Shown here piece by piece: positions 1 through 7,409 of a stretch of DNA of 8,497 bases (position 1 is its first letter; every line of letters starts with the position of its first letter). The notes below the pieces were generated by a model that worked only from the letters and a program-made list of their open reading frames with translations, made no database searches and was not told the origin of the DNA. The translations under genes and the position numbers were made by a program. This DNA comes from an uncultured Moraxellaceae bacterium (GTDB taxonomy: Bacteria > Pseudomonadota > Gammaproteobacteria > Pseudomonadales > Moraxellaceae): the NCBI GenBank assembly GCA_937928295.1, contig CALEYY010000332.1, positions 1 through 8,497 of the forward strand. Reading direction: 5' to 3'.

Positions 1-126
1 CGCCAAAAATGGTTTGTCATTGCACAACACTTCGGCAAACAAACTCACAACAAACAAAGCCACGAACACCAACATGCTGCCATAGCCCAAGCGGTTGGCG
101 CGAAAGCGTTGCCAAGCCCGGTAGCG
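1..126 (-). pseudogene. yejE: 5'-truncated N-terminal piece of a YejE-type peptide ABC transporter permease
   Basis: Read on the minus strand from about 126 down to 1, this frame gives a continuous peptide containing WQRFRANRLGYGSM, then a hydrophobic stretch (VFVALFVVSLFAEV), then CNDKPFLA. From memory it aligns without gaps to the N-terminus of E. coli YejE (WxRFRxNRxGYxS, LFxxSL, ANDKP). In that family this is the cytosolic lead-in and first membrane helix of the inner-membrane permease of the YejABEF peptide / microcin C importer. The gene continues off the left edge. On its 5' side no ATG, GTG or TTG occurs in frame across the 10-25 codons where the start should be, and the plus strand there reads as CHAT-like sequence, so the native start appears to be lost. 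It might still be translated from a more distant start. The family match is strong; the broken state is inferred. Confidence 0.8.
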
Positions 127-1472
127 AAGAGATTGCCAAGTACTACAACTTTCGTGACGAGCGAGAATTGATCGACATTTATTTGATGGGTAAGGAGAAG
201 GCGCCAGGACTCCAGCGTCTGTACTCGCCGACGATCAAAGAACTGGCAGCGGCCATACAAGAGCACAAACCACACATCGTGCATCTAGCCGGTATCGACA
301 GCCATGAGCACGACGAGCTAGTGCGCAGCGATTCGCTGACGCTGGCCGCCGCCATCCTCGCCGCTCAGCAGAAAGCCCCTGCACAAAGCACACCACTCGC
401 ACATCAGCGCGAAGGCGAAATTCTGCAGCGTCGCGGCTCATTATGGCTGTCGGCAGCACCGGCCGTGCAATGGCGCTATCAGACCGATGCGCTGCATGAT
501 CGCAACACCCCTACCGCTAACGGCCTGCGCGAAAACGAGATCGGCGTGGAACTGCCGCTGTGGCGCTGGGGCCAGCGCGATGCCGCTCAGGCCGAGGGCG
601 AAAAAGCACAAGCCTATGCGCAGCAGTATCGGCAATGGCAGGCTTGGCAAGTGGCCGGCGAAGTGCGCGATCTGTTCTGGCAGGAGCAATTGCAGGCTTG
701 GCTGGTCACACAGGCAGAGGCCGATGTGGCCGCGTTCAAGGCGCTGGAAAGCGACATCGAGCGCAAGGTCAAAGCCGGCGAAGTGGCACCGCTGGAACGC
801 CTGATTGCCGAGAATGCGCGCCGCGAACGCGAGCTGCTGCTGCATGAGGCCGAGTCGCAGCACATAGATGTGCAGTTCCGCTGGCGCACGCTGACGGGCC
901 TGGGCGCGCTGCCGCTGCATGGCGAAGAAATCCAGGTCAGCGACAGCAAGCCCTGGCCGCCGCTGCTGACCGCGCAAGCCTGGGCCGAGCGTCAGCAGGA
1001 GCTGGTCAAGGGACTGAAGGCGCAAGGTTCGGGCTCCCCAAAGCTGCTGCTCGGCAGCCGTCGCGAGCGCTCGCAAAACGAGGTGGTAGACAGCGTTGGC
1101 GTGACCATCACGCTGCCCTTTGCCGGACAGACTCACGCCCAGGCGCAACATCTGCCCGCGCAGCTGCAACTGGCCGAAGCCGAAGACAGCGTGCGTCGCG
1201 AGCAACGCGCCGCCAGCATGGCGCATCACGAGGCGCATCACGAACTCAATGCCCGCGCGTCGGCGCTGCAGCAGCTGACGGCGCGTCTGGCACTCGCCGA
1301 GCAGGAAATCCGGCTGACGCGCAGAGCCTATCAGCTCGGTGAAACCAGCCTGCAGGAGCGCCTGCTCGGCGAGCAGCGTTACGCCGATATCGCCCGCCAG
1401 CACGGCAGCGCGAAAATTGCCTGGCAATGGGCCATCGCCCGATTCAATCAAGTTCAAGGAGTCACGCCATGA
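9..1472 (+). CDS. Outer-membrane factor (TolC/CzcC-like) with a foreign N-terminal extension
   Basis: The open frame is 487 codons, but only residues 107-487 (from about position 327) look like an outer-membrane efflux protein. That part has an opening helix (SLTLAAAILAAQQKAP), two long Ala/Gln/Glu/Arg-rich alpha-helical hairpin regions, and two short beta-type stretches (NEIGVELPLW near residue 176 and GVTITLPFAG near residue 369) matching the internal duplication of TolC/CzcC proteins. Such proteins form the trimeric exit duct of CBA metal exporters. Residues 1-39 are antisense to the yejE remnant and 40-105 are the CHAT-like piece, so the ATG at 9 is unlikely to be the native start. An in-frame ATG at 186 has no Shine-Dalgarno sequence. 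I give the whole open frame because no start convinces me. No signal peptide is visible, yet the family needs Sec export, so the protein may be non-functional or joined wrongly. It overlaps the adaptor gene by ATGA at 1469-1472. Confidence 0.75.
   Translation: MVCHCTTLRQTNSQQTKPRTPTCCHSPSGWRESVAKPGSEEIAKYYNFRDERELIDIYLMGKEKAPGLQRLYSPTIKELAAAIQEHKPHIVHLAGIDSHEHDELVRSDSLTLAAAILAAQQKAPAQSTPLAHQREGEILQRRGSLWLSAAPAVQWRYQTDALHDRNTPTANGLRENEIGVELPLWRWGQRDAAQAEGEKAQAYAQQYRQWQAWQVAGEVRDLFWQEQLQAWLVTQAEADVAAFKALESDIERKVKAGEVAPLERLIAENARRERELLLHEAESQHIDVQFRWRTLTGLGALPLHGEEIQVSDSKPWPPLLTAQAWAERQQELVKGLKAQGSGSPKLLLGSRRERSQNEVVDSVGVTITLPFAGQTHAQAQHLPAQLQLAEAEDSVRREQRAASMAHHEAHHELNARASALQQLTARLALAEQEIRLTRRAYQLGETSLQERLLGEQRYADIARQHGSAKIAWQWAIARFNQVQGVTP
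126..323 (+). pseudogene. CHAT-like (caspase-family) domain fragment
   Basis: About 66 codons, in frame with the downstream efflux protein. Near the start they read EEIAKYYNFRDERELIDIYL, later YSPTIKELAAAIQEHKPHIV, then HLAGIDSHEHDEL. The late part, in which a helix (ELAAAI) is followed by KPHIVHLAG and a second His, resembles the strand and catalytic-His region of CHAT domains, which are caspase-like proteases often found in multidomain or defence-associated proteins. Only one strand-helix unit is present. The second half of a CHAT domain, with its catalytic Cys, is absent, so no protease activity is expected from this piece. Base composition is lower in G+C than the pump genes. The CHAT assignment comes from motif recognition alone and is moderate; that the segment is foreign to an efflux protein is clearer. 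Confidence 0.45.
1456..1461 (+). promoter_or_regulatory. Ribosome binding site of the adaptor gene
   Basis: AAGGAG lies 7 bases before the ATG at 1469 and 10 before the next in-frame ATG at 1472. It supports starting the adaptor at 1469 rather than at the in-frame ATG at 1427, which lies deep inside the upstream gene and would bury the signal peptide behind 14 polar residues. Confidence 0.7.
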
Positions 1473-2560
1473 TGGCGCGTTCGTACGGTCTTTTCCTGCT
1501 GCTCGCCAGTGCCGTGACTCAGGCGGCACCGCTACTGGCGCTCAGCGCGGCGCAATTGCAGGCATCCGGTATTCGCTTCGAGCCCGTGGGCGCGGCGCAA
1601 GCAGGCCAGGGGCTGCCCTTCAATGGACAGATCGAAGCCGCCGCCGACTCGCAATGGGTGGTCACGGCACCGCTGGCCGGTGTGGTCACTCGCCTGCGCG
1701 TGGCCGAGGGTGACAGCCTGAGCAGGAAGCAGGTCCTGCTGGAGATTGCTGCGCCCGAAGCGCCGGCACTGGCCGCCGAGTTCAAGCGCGCGCAAAGCGC
1801 CGCGAAGCTGGCGAATGCCGAACACCAGCGCGATCGAGCCCTTCACGCTGAAGGTATTATCGCGGCCAGACGACTAGAGGCCAGCGAGCAGAAAGCCATC
1901 GAAGCCGATGCCGCCTTTGCCGCTGCGCGCCAGCAACTGAGCCTGCTCGGTTTGTCTGCCAGTGATGCCAGTCGCGGTCATGTCAGCCTGCGCGCTCCGG
2001 CTGCAGCGCGAGTCATCAGCCGCACCGTGCAGCTCGGCCAGCGCGTCAACGCCGGCGATGCCCTGCTCCAGCTCGCCGACCCGCAGCATCTGGTGCTGTC
2101 GCTGTCGGTGCCGGTGACCGAATCGCAACGCTTCCAGCGCGGCCAGAAGCTGCGCCTGAGCGACCCGCAAAACGATCGTGAGCTGGCCGTCAGCGCCGAG
2201 GTTCAGCAGGTCGGCTGGGGCAGCGCCAGTGCCGGCAACCAAATCCGGGTTCGCGCCGTGCTGCGTGGTGATACCCGTGAGCTGCGCCCGGGCCAGTGGC
2301 TGCGGGCTCGCGCGCTGGCAACGCAAGCAAGCGCCACTTCAAATGCGTCGGCGCTCACCGTGCCAACCCGCGCCCTGCTCACCGTGGGCGGCAAGCAGTA
2401 TGTGTTTCTGGCCCGCGCCACCGGCGTGCAGCCGGTCGTCGTGACCCGGCAGGACAGCGGCAGCGAGCGCAGCCAAGTGCAAGGCGAGCTCAGCGTCAAG
2501 GATCGCGTCGCGGTATCCGGCCTGATCACCCTGAAAAGCCTGCTGCAGGCCGCGCCATGA
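1469..2560 (+). CDS. Periplasmic adaptor (membrane fusion protein) of an RND metal efflux system, CzcB-like
   Basis: A 363-residue periplasmic adaptor that would link the inner-membrane RND pump to the outer-membrane duct. Residues 1-19 form a signal peptide: a basic start, the hydrophobic run GLFLLLASAV, and an AxA-like cut near TQA-A. There is no lipobox Cys, so the product is probably not a lipoprotein. Next comes the first half of a lipoyl/barrel-sandwich domain (about residues 62-95, TAPLAGVVTRLRVAEGDSLS). An Ala/Glu/Arg-rich helical hairpin follows (about 98-160), then the second lipoyl half (about 168-203, VSLRAPAAARVISRTVQLGQ), a beta-barrel (about 205-280) and a membrane-proximal domain (about 295-355). 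The protein is short for the group and lacks the His-rich N-terminal metal-binding extension of some CzcB proteins. Its start overlaps the upstream stop (ATGA) and its stop overlaps the pump start (ATGA), which implies translational coupling in a C-B-A operon. Confidence 0.88.
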   Translation: MMARSYGLFLLLASAVTQAAPLLALSAAQLQASGIRFEPVGAAQAGQGLPFNGQIEAAADSQWVVTAPLAGVVTRLRVAEGDSLSRKQVLLEIAAPEAPALAAEFKRAQSAAKLANAEHQRDRALHAEGIIAARRLEASEQKAIEADAAFAAARQQLSLLGLSASDASRGHVSLRAPAAARVISRTVQLGQRVNAGDALLQLADPQHLVLSLSVPVTESQRFQRGQKLRLSDPQNDRELAVSAEVQQVGWGSASAGNQIRVRAVLRGDTRELRPGQWLRARALATQASATSNASALTVPTRALLTVGGKQYVFLARATGVQPVVVTRQDSGSERSQVQGELSVKDRVAVSGLITLKSLLQAAP

Positions 2561-5500
2561 AGCTGGAGCAGCTCAGTGCCGGCGCGTTGCAGCGCCCGTT
2601 TCTCACCGTCTTTGCACTGGTGGCGCTGATCGCCACCGGCATTCACGCCAGCCTGACGCTGCCGATTGATGCCTTCCCGGATGTGTCCGCGCCCCAGGTC
2701 AAGATCATCCTGAAAGTGCCGGGCATGACCCCGGAAGAAATGGAGAGCCGCGTCACCGTGCCGGTGGAAGTGGATCTGCTCGGCATTCCGCAACAGACCA
2801 TGCTGCGCTCGACCTCGAAATACGGCCTGTCCGACATCACCCTCGATTTCGCCGAAGGCACCGACATCTACTGGGCGCGCAGCCAGGTCAGCGAACGCCT
2901 GAACGGTGTCATGGCCAGCCTGCCGGCAGATGCCACGGGCGGTCTCGCGCCCATCACCACACCGCTCGGCGAAATGTTCATGTTCACGGTGGAAGGCCCG
3001 CAGCCGCTGGTCGAGCGCCGTGCCCTGCTGGACTGGGTAATACGCCCGGCGCTGCGCACGCTGCCCGGCGTGGCGGATGTGAATGTACTCGGCGGGCTGG
3101 CCGGGGCCATTGAAGTCGCCCCCGATCCGGCGCGTCTGGCCGCTGCCGGCATCAGCATCGACAGCCTGCGCTCAGCCCTGCTCGCGAACAACAGCAGCAC
3201 CGGTGCCGGCCGTCTGGGCGCTGGCGAGGAAGCGCTGCTGGTGCGCCTGCAAGGTCGGCTGAAAACCCTAGCCGATGTCGCCAATCTGGTCGTGTCGGCA
3301 CAGGGCGGCCAGCAGATTCGCGTCCGCGATGTGGCCGATGTGCGCCACGGCTCGCTCACGCGCTTCGGCGGTGTGACCCACAACGGCAAGGGAGAAACCG
3401 TGCAAGGGCTGGTGCTTGGCCTACGGGGCGCCAACGCCAAAGTGGTGGTCGCCGAGGTCAAGCAACGCCTGGCCGAACTGGCAAAAAACCTGCCCGCCGG
3501 CACACGCCTCGAAACCGTGTATGACCGCAGTGCGCTGGTCAATCGCGCCGTGCACACCGTGAGCAAGGCGTTGCTCGAAGCCGTGGCGCTGGTGGCCGTG
3601 CTGCTGGTGCTGTTTCTCGGCCATGTCCGCGCCGCTGTCACGGTTGCCGTGGTGCTGCCGCTGTCGGCCTTGTGGACCTTTCTGCTCATGCGCTGGACCG
3701 GTCTGAGTGCCAATCTCATGAGCCTGGGCGGCCTCGCCATCGCCATCGGCATGCTGGTGGATGCCGCCGTAGTCGTGGTCGAAAACATCGTGGCGAAATT
3801 GCAGGAAGAAAAGGAAACGCCCGTGGGCGCCGCCAAGACGGCGCTGATCATCGCTGCCATTCGCGAAGTGGCTGTGCCTGTGGGCGCCGGCATCGCCATC
3901 ATCGCGTTGGTATTCCTGCCGCTGCTCACGCTGGAAGGTCTGGAAGGCAAGCTCTTCGCGCCGGTGGCCATGACCATCCTGTTTGCGCTGGCCGGCTCGC
4001 TGCTGCTGTCGCTGACCATCATTCCGCTGCTGGCGCAGTGGCTGCTCAAGCGCGAGGCCGACGAAGAGCCGTGGCTGCCGCGCACCATCGCCAAACATTA
4101 CGCGCCGCTGCTGGATCGCGTGCTGGCCCGGCCGAAGCCGCTGCTCATCGGGGCCGGCTTGTTGCTGGTGCTCAGCGCCGGCGTCTACACGCAAGTCGGC
4201 AAAACCTTCATGCCCACGCTGGACGAAGGCGACTTCATCGTCCAGCTGGAAAAATTGCCGTCGATCAGCCTGGAGACCTCGCTGGACATCGACACGCGGG
4301 TACAGCAAGCGCTGCTCAAGGCCGTGCCCGACATTGCCAACATCACCGCGCGCACCGGCACCGATGAAATTGGCCTCGACCCCATGGGCCTGAACCAGAC
4401 CGACACCTTCATCAGCCTGAAGCCTGACAGCGAATGGCAGTTGCCGAGCAAAGCCGCCATCGTGGACAAGATTCGCCAAGTGCTGCACAACTTTCCCGGT
4501 GTCGAGATCGCCTTCACCCAGCCCATCGAAATGCGCGTGTCGGAGATGATCATCGGCGTGCGCGGCGACCTCGCCATCCGCCTGTTCGGGCCTGACCTGA
4601 ACACGCTCAATGCACTGGCGGAAGAAATCGCCGGCATTCTGCGCGGCATCAACGGTGCCGAGGATGTCTATTTTGTGGAAAACAACGGCGTGCAGTATCT
4701 GCAGATCGTGCCCGACACCGACGCACTGGCGCGTGCCGGACTCTCAGTCGATGATTTTGCCGCGCTGATGCGTACGCAGATCGAGGGCGAGCAGGTCGGT
4801 ATCATCAGCCAGACCGGCCGCCGCGTACCGCTGCTGCTACGCGGTCAGGACAGTGCCCGCACACCGGAGTCGCTGGCGCAGACGCTCATCACGCTGCCCT
4901 CCGGCGCACAGCTCAGCCTCGGCCAGCTCGCGCAGTTTGAGCGGGTCGATGGCCCGGTGCAGGTCAGCCGCCAGCAGGGCCAGCGTTATCAGGTCGTGCT
5001 CGCCAATGTCAGCGGGCGCGATCTGGTCGGTTTTGTTGATGAGGCGCAACAGAAAGTGGCGCAGCAGATCAAGCTGCCGACCGGCTACAGCCTGACCTGG
5101 GGTGGCGAATTCGAGAACCAGCAGCGCGCGGCGCAACGGCTGGCGATTGTCATCCCCATCGCCTTGCTGCTGATCTTCCTGATCCTGTACATGACTTTCC
5201 AATCCTGGCGACAGGCCGCGCTGATCCTCGCCAACATCCCGCTGGCGCTGATCGGTGGCGTGCTGGCGCTGGCTGTCTCTGGCGAATATCTGTCGGTGCC
5301 GGCGTCGGTCGGCTTCATCGCACTGCTCGGCATTGCCGTGCTCAACGGCGTGGTGCTGGTGAGCTGTTTCAATCAGCTGCGCAGCACCGGCATGAACCTG
5401 ACCGATGTTGTCCGCGAAGGTGCCCTGCGACGACTGCGCCCGGTCATGCTGACCGCCTCGATGACGGCGCTGGCGCTGATTCCCCTGCTCTTCGCCACCG

Positions 5501-5634
5501 GCCCCGGCTCGGAGATTCAGCGGCCGCTGGCGATTGTGGTCATCGGCGGCCTCATCACCTCAACCGCGCTAACGCTGTTCCTGCTGCCCGTGCTCTACCG
5601 CCGCTTCGAGAGAACGGCAATCCAGCCTCAGTGA
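2557..5634 (+). CDS. RND heavy-metal efflux pump, CzcA/CusA (HME) family
   Basis: A 1025-residue inner-membrane proton/metal antiporter, full length for the family. It has TM1 (about residues 14-35), a large periplasmic loop (about 40-335), a helix block (about 337-495), a second transmembrane helix after PKPLL (about 529-545), a second periplasmic loop (about 550-860) and a final block of helices (about 862-1012). Family landmarks are PIDAFPDVS at 36-44, FMPTLDEGDF at 551-560, QPIEMR at 655-660 and GVRGD at 667-671. TM4 reads SLGGLAIAIGMLVDAAVVVV then EN. Asp402 and Glu409 are the expected proton-relay acids, and the pattern is of CusA (HME4) type rather than the DFGxxxDGA of CzcA. However, the positions aligned with the CusA methionine triad appear to be Gln563, Gln614 and Glu663, so copper/silver export is doubtful and the substrate is left open. 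The ATG at 2557 is chosen because it overlaps the adaptor stop and directly precedes a typical N-terminus; a longer frame from 2296 lies inside the adaptor gene. Confidence 0.93.
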   Translation: MKLEQLSAGALQRPFLTVFALVALIATGIHASLTLPIDAFPDVSAPQVKIILKVPGMTPEEMESRVTVPVEVDLLGIPQQTMLRSTSKYGLSDITLDFAEGTDIYWARSQVSERLNGVMASLPADATGGLAPITTPLGEMFMFTVEGPQPLVERRALLDWVIRPALRTLPGVADVNVLGGLAGAIEVAPDPARLAAAGISIDSLRSALLANNSSTGAGRLGAGEEALLVRLQGRLKTLADVANLVVSAQGGQQIRVRDVADVRHGSLTRFGGVTHNGKGETVQGLVLGLRGANAKVVVAEVKQRLAELAKNLPAGTRLETVYDRSALVNRAVHTVSKALLEAVALVAVLLVLFLGHVRAAVTVAVVLPLSALWTFLLMRWTGLSANLMSLGGLAIAIGMLVDAAVVVVENIVAKLQEEKETPVGAAKTALIIAAIREVAVPVGAGIAIIALVFLPLLTLEGLEGKLFAPVAMTILFALAGSLLLSLTIIPLLAQWLLKREADEEPWLPRTIAKHYAPLLDRVLARPKPLLIGAGLLLVLSAGVYTQVGKTFMPTLDEGDFIVQLEKLPSISLETSLDIDTRVQQALLKAVPDIANITARTGTDEIGLDPMGLNQTDTFISLKPDSEWQLPSKAAIVDKIRQVLHNFPGVEIAFTQPIEMRVSEMIIGVRGDLAIRLFGPDLNTLNALAEEIAGILRGINGAEDVYFVENNGVQYLQIVPDTDALARAGLSVDDFAALMRTQIEGEQVGIISQTGRRVPLLLRGQDSARTPESLAQTLITLPSGAQLSLGQLAQFERVDGPVQVSRQQGQRYQVVLANVSGRDLVGFVDEAQQKVAQQIKLPTGYSLTWGGEFENQQRAAQRLAIVIPIALLLIFLILYMTFQSWRQAALILANIPLALIGGVLALAVSGEYLSVPASVGFIALLGIAVLNGVVLVSCFNQLRSTGMNLTDVVREGALRRLRPVMLTASMTALALIPLLFATGPGSEIQRPLAIVVIGGLITSTALTLFLLPVLYRRFERTAIQPQ

Positions 5635-7409
5635 GGGTCGTTGGCCTGACGCTCATCCGCATGAGCGTCATCGGCCAGCGTCTCGCGCAGCGCAATCTGC
5701 ACCTGCGAATGCCAGCGCACCACCGACGGCCAGACCGTCAGCGCCAGCAGCATCGCCAGCACCAGCACCGCCACAAACAGATGCAGCGGCGGCAGCAGGA
5801 TGGAGCTGAGGCCGGCAATCAGCAGCAGCATGGCGAGCAGCGCCAGCATCGGCAGCGCGCGTGAAAACAGCCGACGCAGCCGGAAACTTTGCAGGCTTTG
5901 CGCCGGCCCGCCTACCGTCAGCTCGGCCAGAATCAGACCCAGCGCTTCCAGCTTGCGGTACGCCGCCACCATAAATGGCACGGACAGAATCAGCGACATC
6001 AGCCAGTACGCGGTGTTATGCCAGGCTGGCGAAATCTGCGGCAGATAGCTGACGATGCCGGACTCGCGCAGCAGGAAGGCACCCGCCAGAAAGATGCCGG
6101 CAATCACGCAGAAGTTCAGCAGCACATGCACCAGGATACGGCGGATGATGGCGGTCATCTGGGCCTGATCGGCGCTGGGGCCGAGGCCGCTGAGCCAGTC
6201 ACTGTAGGCCGCGAGGCTGTCGTGCCAGCTGCTGGGAAACCAGCGCCGGCAGAGATTGGCCAGCGGGTCAGACGCGCGAATCAGATACGGCGTGAGCAGC
6301 GTCGTCAACACCGATACGGCCACCACAATCGGGTACAGGAAGGCGCTGGTCACGCCCAGCGTCAGTCCCAGCGTGGCGATGATGAACGAGAACTCGCCGA
6401 TCTGCGCCAGCCCCATGCCGACCTTCAGCGAAGTCCGGGCATCGGTGCCAGACACCAGCGTGCCCACCGTGCAGCTCACCACCTTGCCCAGCACCACCAC
6501 CACCGTAATCACCAGAATTGGCTGCCAGTACTGGCTGATCACCGCCGGGTCAACCAGCATGCCGATAGTCACGAAAAAGATGGCGCTGAACATGTCACGC
6601 AGCGGCTCCACCAGCGTCTCGACCTGCTTGATCTGCCGTGACTCGGCCATGATGGCGCCCATGACGAACGCGCCCAGCGCCATGCTGTAGCCGATCTCCA
6701 CGACCAGCAGGCAGAACCCGAAGCACAGCCCGAGCACCGTGATCAGCAGCATCTCGCGGCTCTGGTAACGCGCCACCAGCGCCAGCAAACGCGGCACCAG
6801 CAGCAAGCCCGCCAGTAACGCCACCACCAGGAAGATGCCGAGCTTGCCCAGCGTGCCCACCACGGCTCCCACGCTGACCTCGCCGGTCACGGCCAAACCG
6901 GAGAGCAAGGCAATCAGCGCGATCGCCAGAATGTCTTCGACAATCAGCACGCCGAAAATCAGCTGGGCAAAGCGCTGGCGCTTCAGGCCCAGCTCCTCCA
7001 GCGCTTTAACAATGATGGTGGTCGAAGAGATCGACAGCATCGCGCCCAGAAACAGCGCATCCATTTCCGACCAGCCAAAGGCCAGGCCGATCTGATAACC
7101 CAGCCAGATCATCAGCACAATTTCGGTGATGGCCGCCACCACGGCCGTCAGCCCCACCGCTTTCAGCCGCTTCAGGCTGAACTCCAGGCCCAGCGAAAAC
7201 AGCAGAAAGACCACGCCCAGCTCGGCCAGCGTTTGAATCGTGGCGATGTCTGTCACCAGCGGAATCGGCGGCGTATGCGGGCCCACGATGATGCCGGCGA
7301 GCAAGTAGCCGAGTACCACCGGCTGCTTGAAGCGATGGAAGATCAGTGAAATCAGCCCCGCGATCATCATGATGACGGCGAGATCTTTCAGAAATTCGGT
7401 ATGCGCCAA
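5628..7409 (-). CDS. CPA2-family monovalent cation/proton antiporter (Kef-type, without RCK domain)
   Basis: A 593-residue integral inner-membrane protein. Residues about 10-378 form the Na+/H+-exchanger core of roughly 12 helices. Landmarks are FKQPVVLGYLLAGIIVGPHT (27-46), LAELGVVFLLFSLGLEFSLK (61-80), SISSTTIIVKAL (126-137), and GVLIVEDILAI (153-163), whose Glu158-Asp159 pair sits at the ion-binding position. GLAQIGEFSFI (333-343) follows. CPA2 proteins exchange K+ or Na+ for H+ in pH or osmotic homeostasis. Instead of the cytosolic TrkA-N/RCK domain of KefB/KefC, residues about 425-565 hold four to five further membrane helices, ending in a short charged tail. The start is a TTG at 7407-7409, with AGGAG 9 bases upstream and a family-typical N-terminus (AHTEFLKDLAVI). 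A longer frame from 7634 would cross the divergent lipoprotein gene. The stop overlaps the pump stop by 7 bases in convergent orientation. The ion is not predictable. Confidence 0.88.
   Translation of the reverse strand: MAHTEFLKDLAVIMMIAGLISLIFHRFKQPVVLGYLLAGIIVGPHTPPIPLVTDIATIQTLAELGVVFLLFSLGLEFSLKRLKAVGLTAVVAAITEIVLMIWLGYQIGLAFGWSEMDALFLGAMLSISSTTIIVKALEELGLKRQRFAQLIFGVLIVEDILAIALIALLSGLAVTGEVSVGAVVGTLGKLGIFLVVALLAGLLLVPRLLALVARYQSREMLLITVLGLCFGFCLLVVEIGYSMALGAFVMGAIMAESRQIKQVETLVEPLRDMFSAIFFVTIGMLVDPAVISQYWQPILVITVVVVLGKVVSCTVGTLVSGTDARTSLKVGMGLAQIGEFSFIIATLGLTLGVTSAFLYPIVVAVSVLTTLLTPYLIRASDPLANLCRRWFPSSWHDSLAAYSDWLSGLGPSADQAQMTAIIRRILVHVLLNFCVIAGIFLAGAFLLRESGIVSYLPQISPAWHNTAYWLMSLILSVPFMVAAYRKLEALGLILAELTVGGPAQSLQSFRLRRLFSRALPMLALLAMLLLIAGLSSILLPPLHLFVAVLVLAMLLALTVWPSVVRWHSQVQIALRETLADDAHADERQANDPH
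5642..5677. terminator. Strong hairpin at the convergent gene end, candidate terminator or 3'-end stabiliser
   Basis: Inner arms TGACGCTCAT (5647-5656) and ATGAGCGTCA (5661-5670) pair perfectly over 10 bases around a 4-base CCGC loop. After a 2-base bulge, TGGCC (5642-5646) pairs with GGCCA (5673-5677). The hairpin begins 7 bases after the pump stop codon, where an operon terminator would be expected. No U-run follows on either strand, so it fits an intrinsic terminator poorly and could instead protect the transcript 3' end. It lies inside the last 16 codons of the opposing antiporter gene, where it encodes the acidic, charged tail around DDAHADE. Confidence 0.5.

Noticed and set aside
45..284. 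Minus-strand open frame of 79 codons at the left edge
   Set aside because: It is in a different frame from the YejE-like peptide and has no recognisable sequence.
320..340. Possible integron attC site or insertion-sequence end at the CHAT/efflux junction
   Set aside because: No core site, terminal inverted repeat or target duplication could be seen there.
1427..1468. Earlier ATG for the adaptor protein
   Set aside because: It lies within the upstream gene, adds polar residues before the signal peptide, and lacks the AAGGAG spacing found for 1469.
441..1529. Long minus-strand open frame opposite the outer-membrane factor
   Set aside because: Its translation has no family features and the plus strand encodes a recognisable efflux protein; open antisense frames are common in G+C-rich coding DNA.
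2868..4488. Two long overlapping minus-strand open frames (2868-4094 and 3421-4488) opposite the pump
   Set aside because: They are low-complexity Ser/Arg/Ala- or Gln/Arg/His-rich translations, shadows of the RND gene, which is well supported on the plus strand.
5690..5880. Dense CAGCAG/CAGCAC-type repeats
   Set aside because: They encode Leu-rich membrane helices of the antiporter on the opposite strand; the repetition follows from codon use and is not a repeat array.
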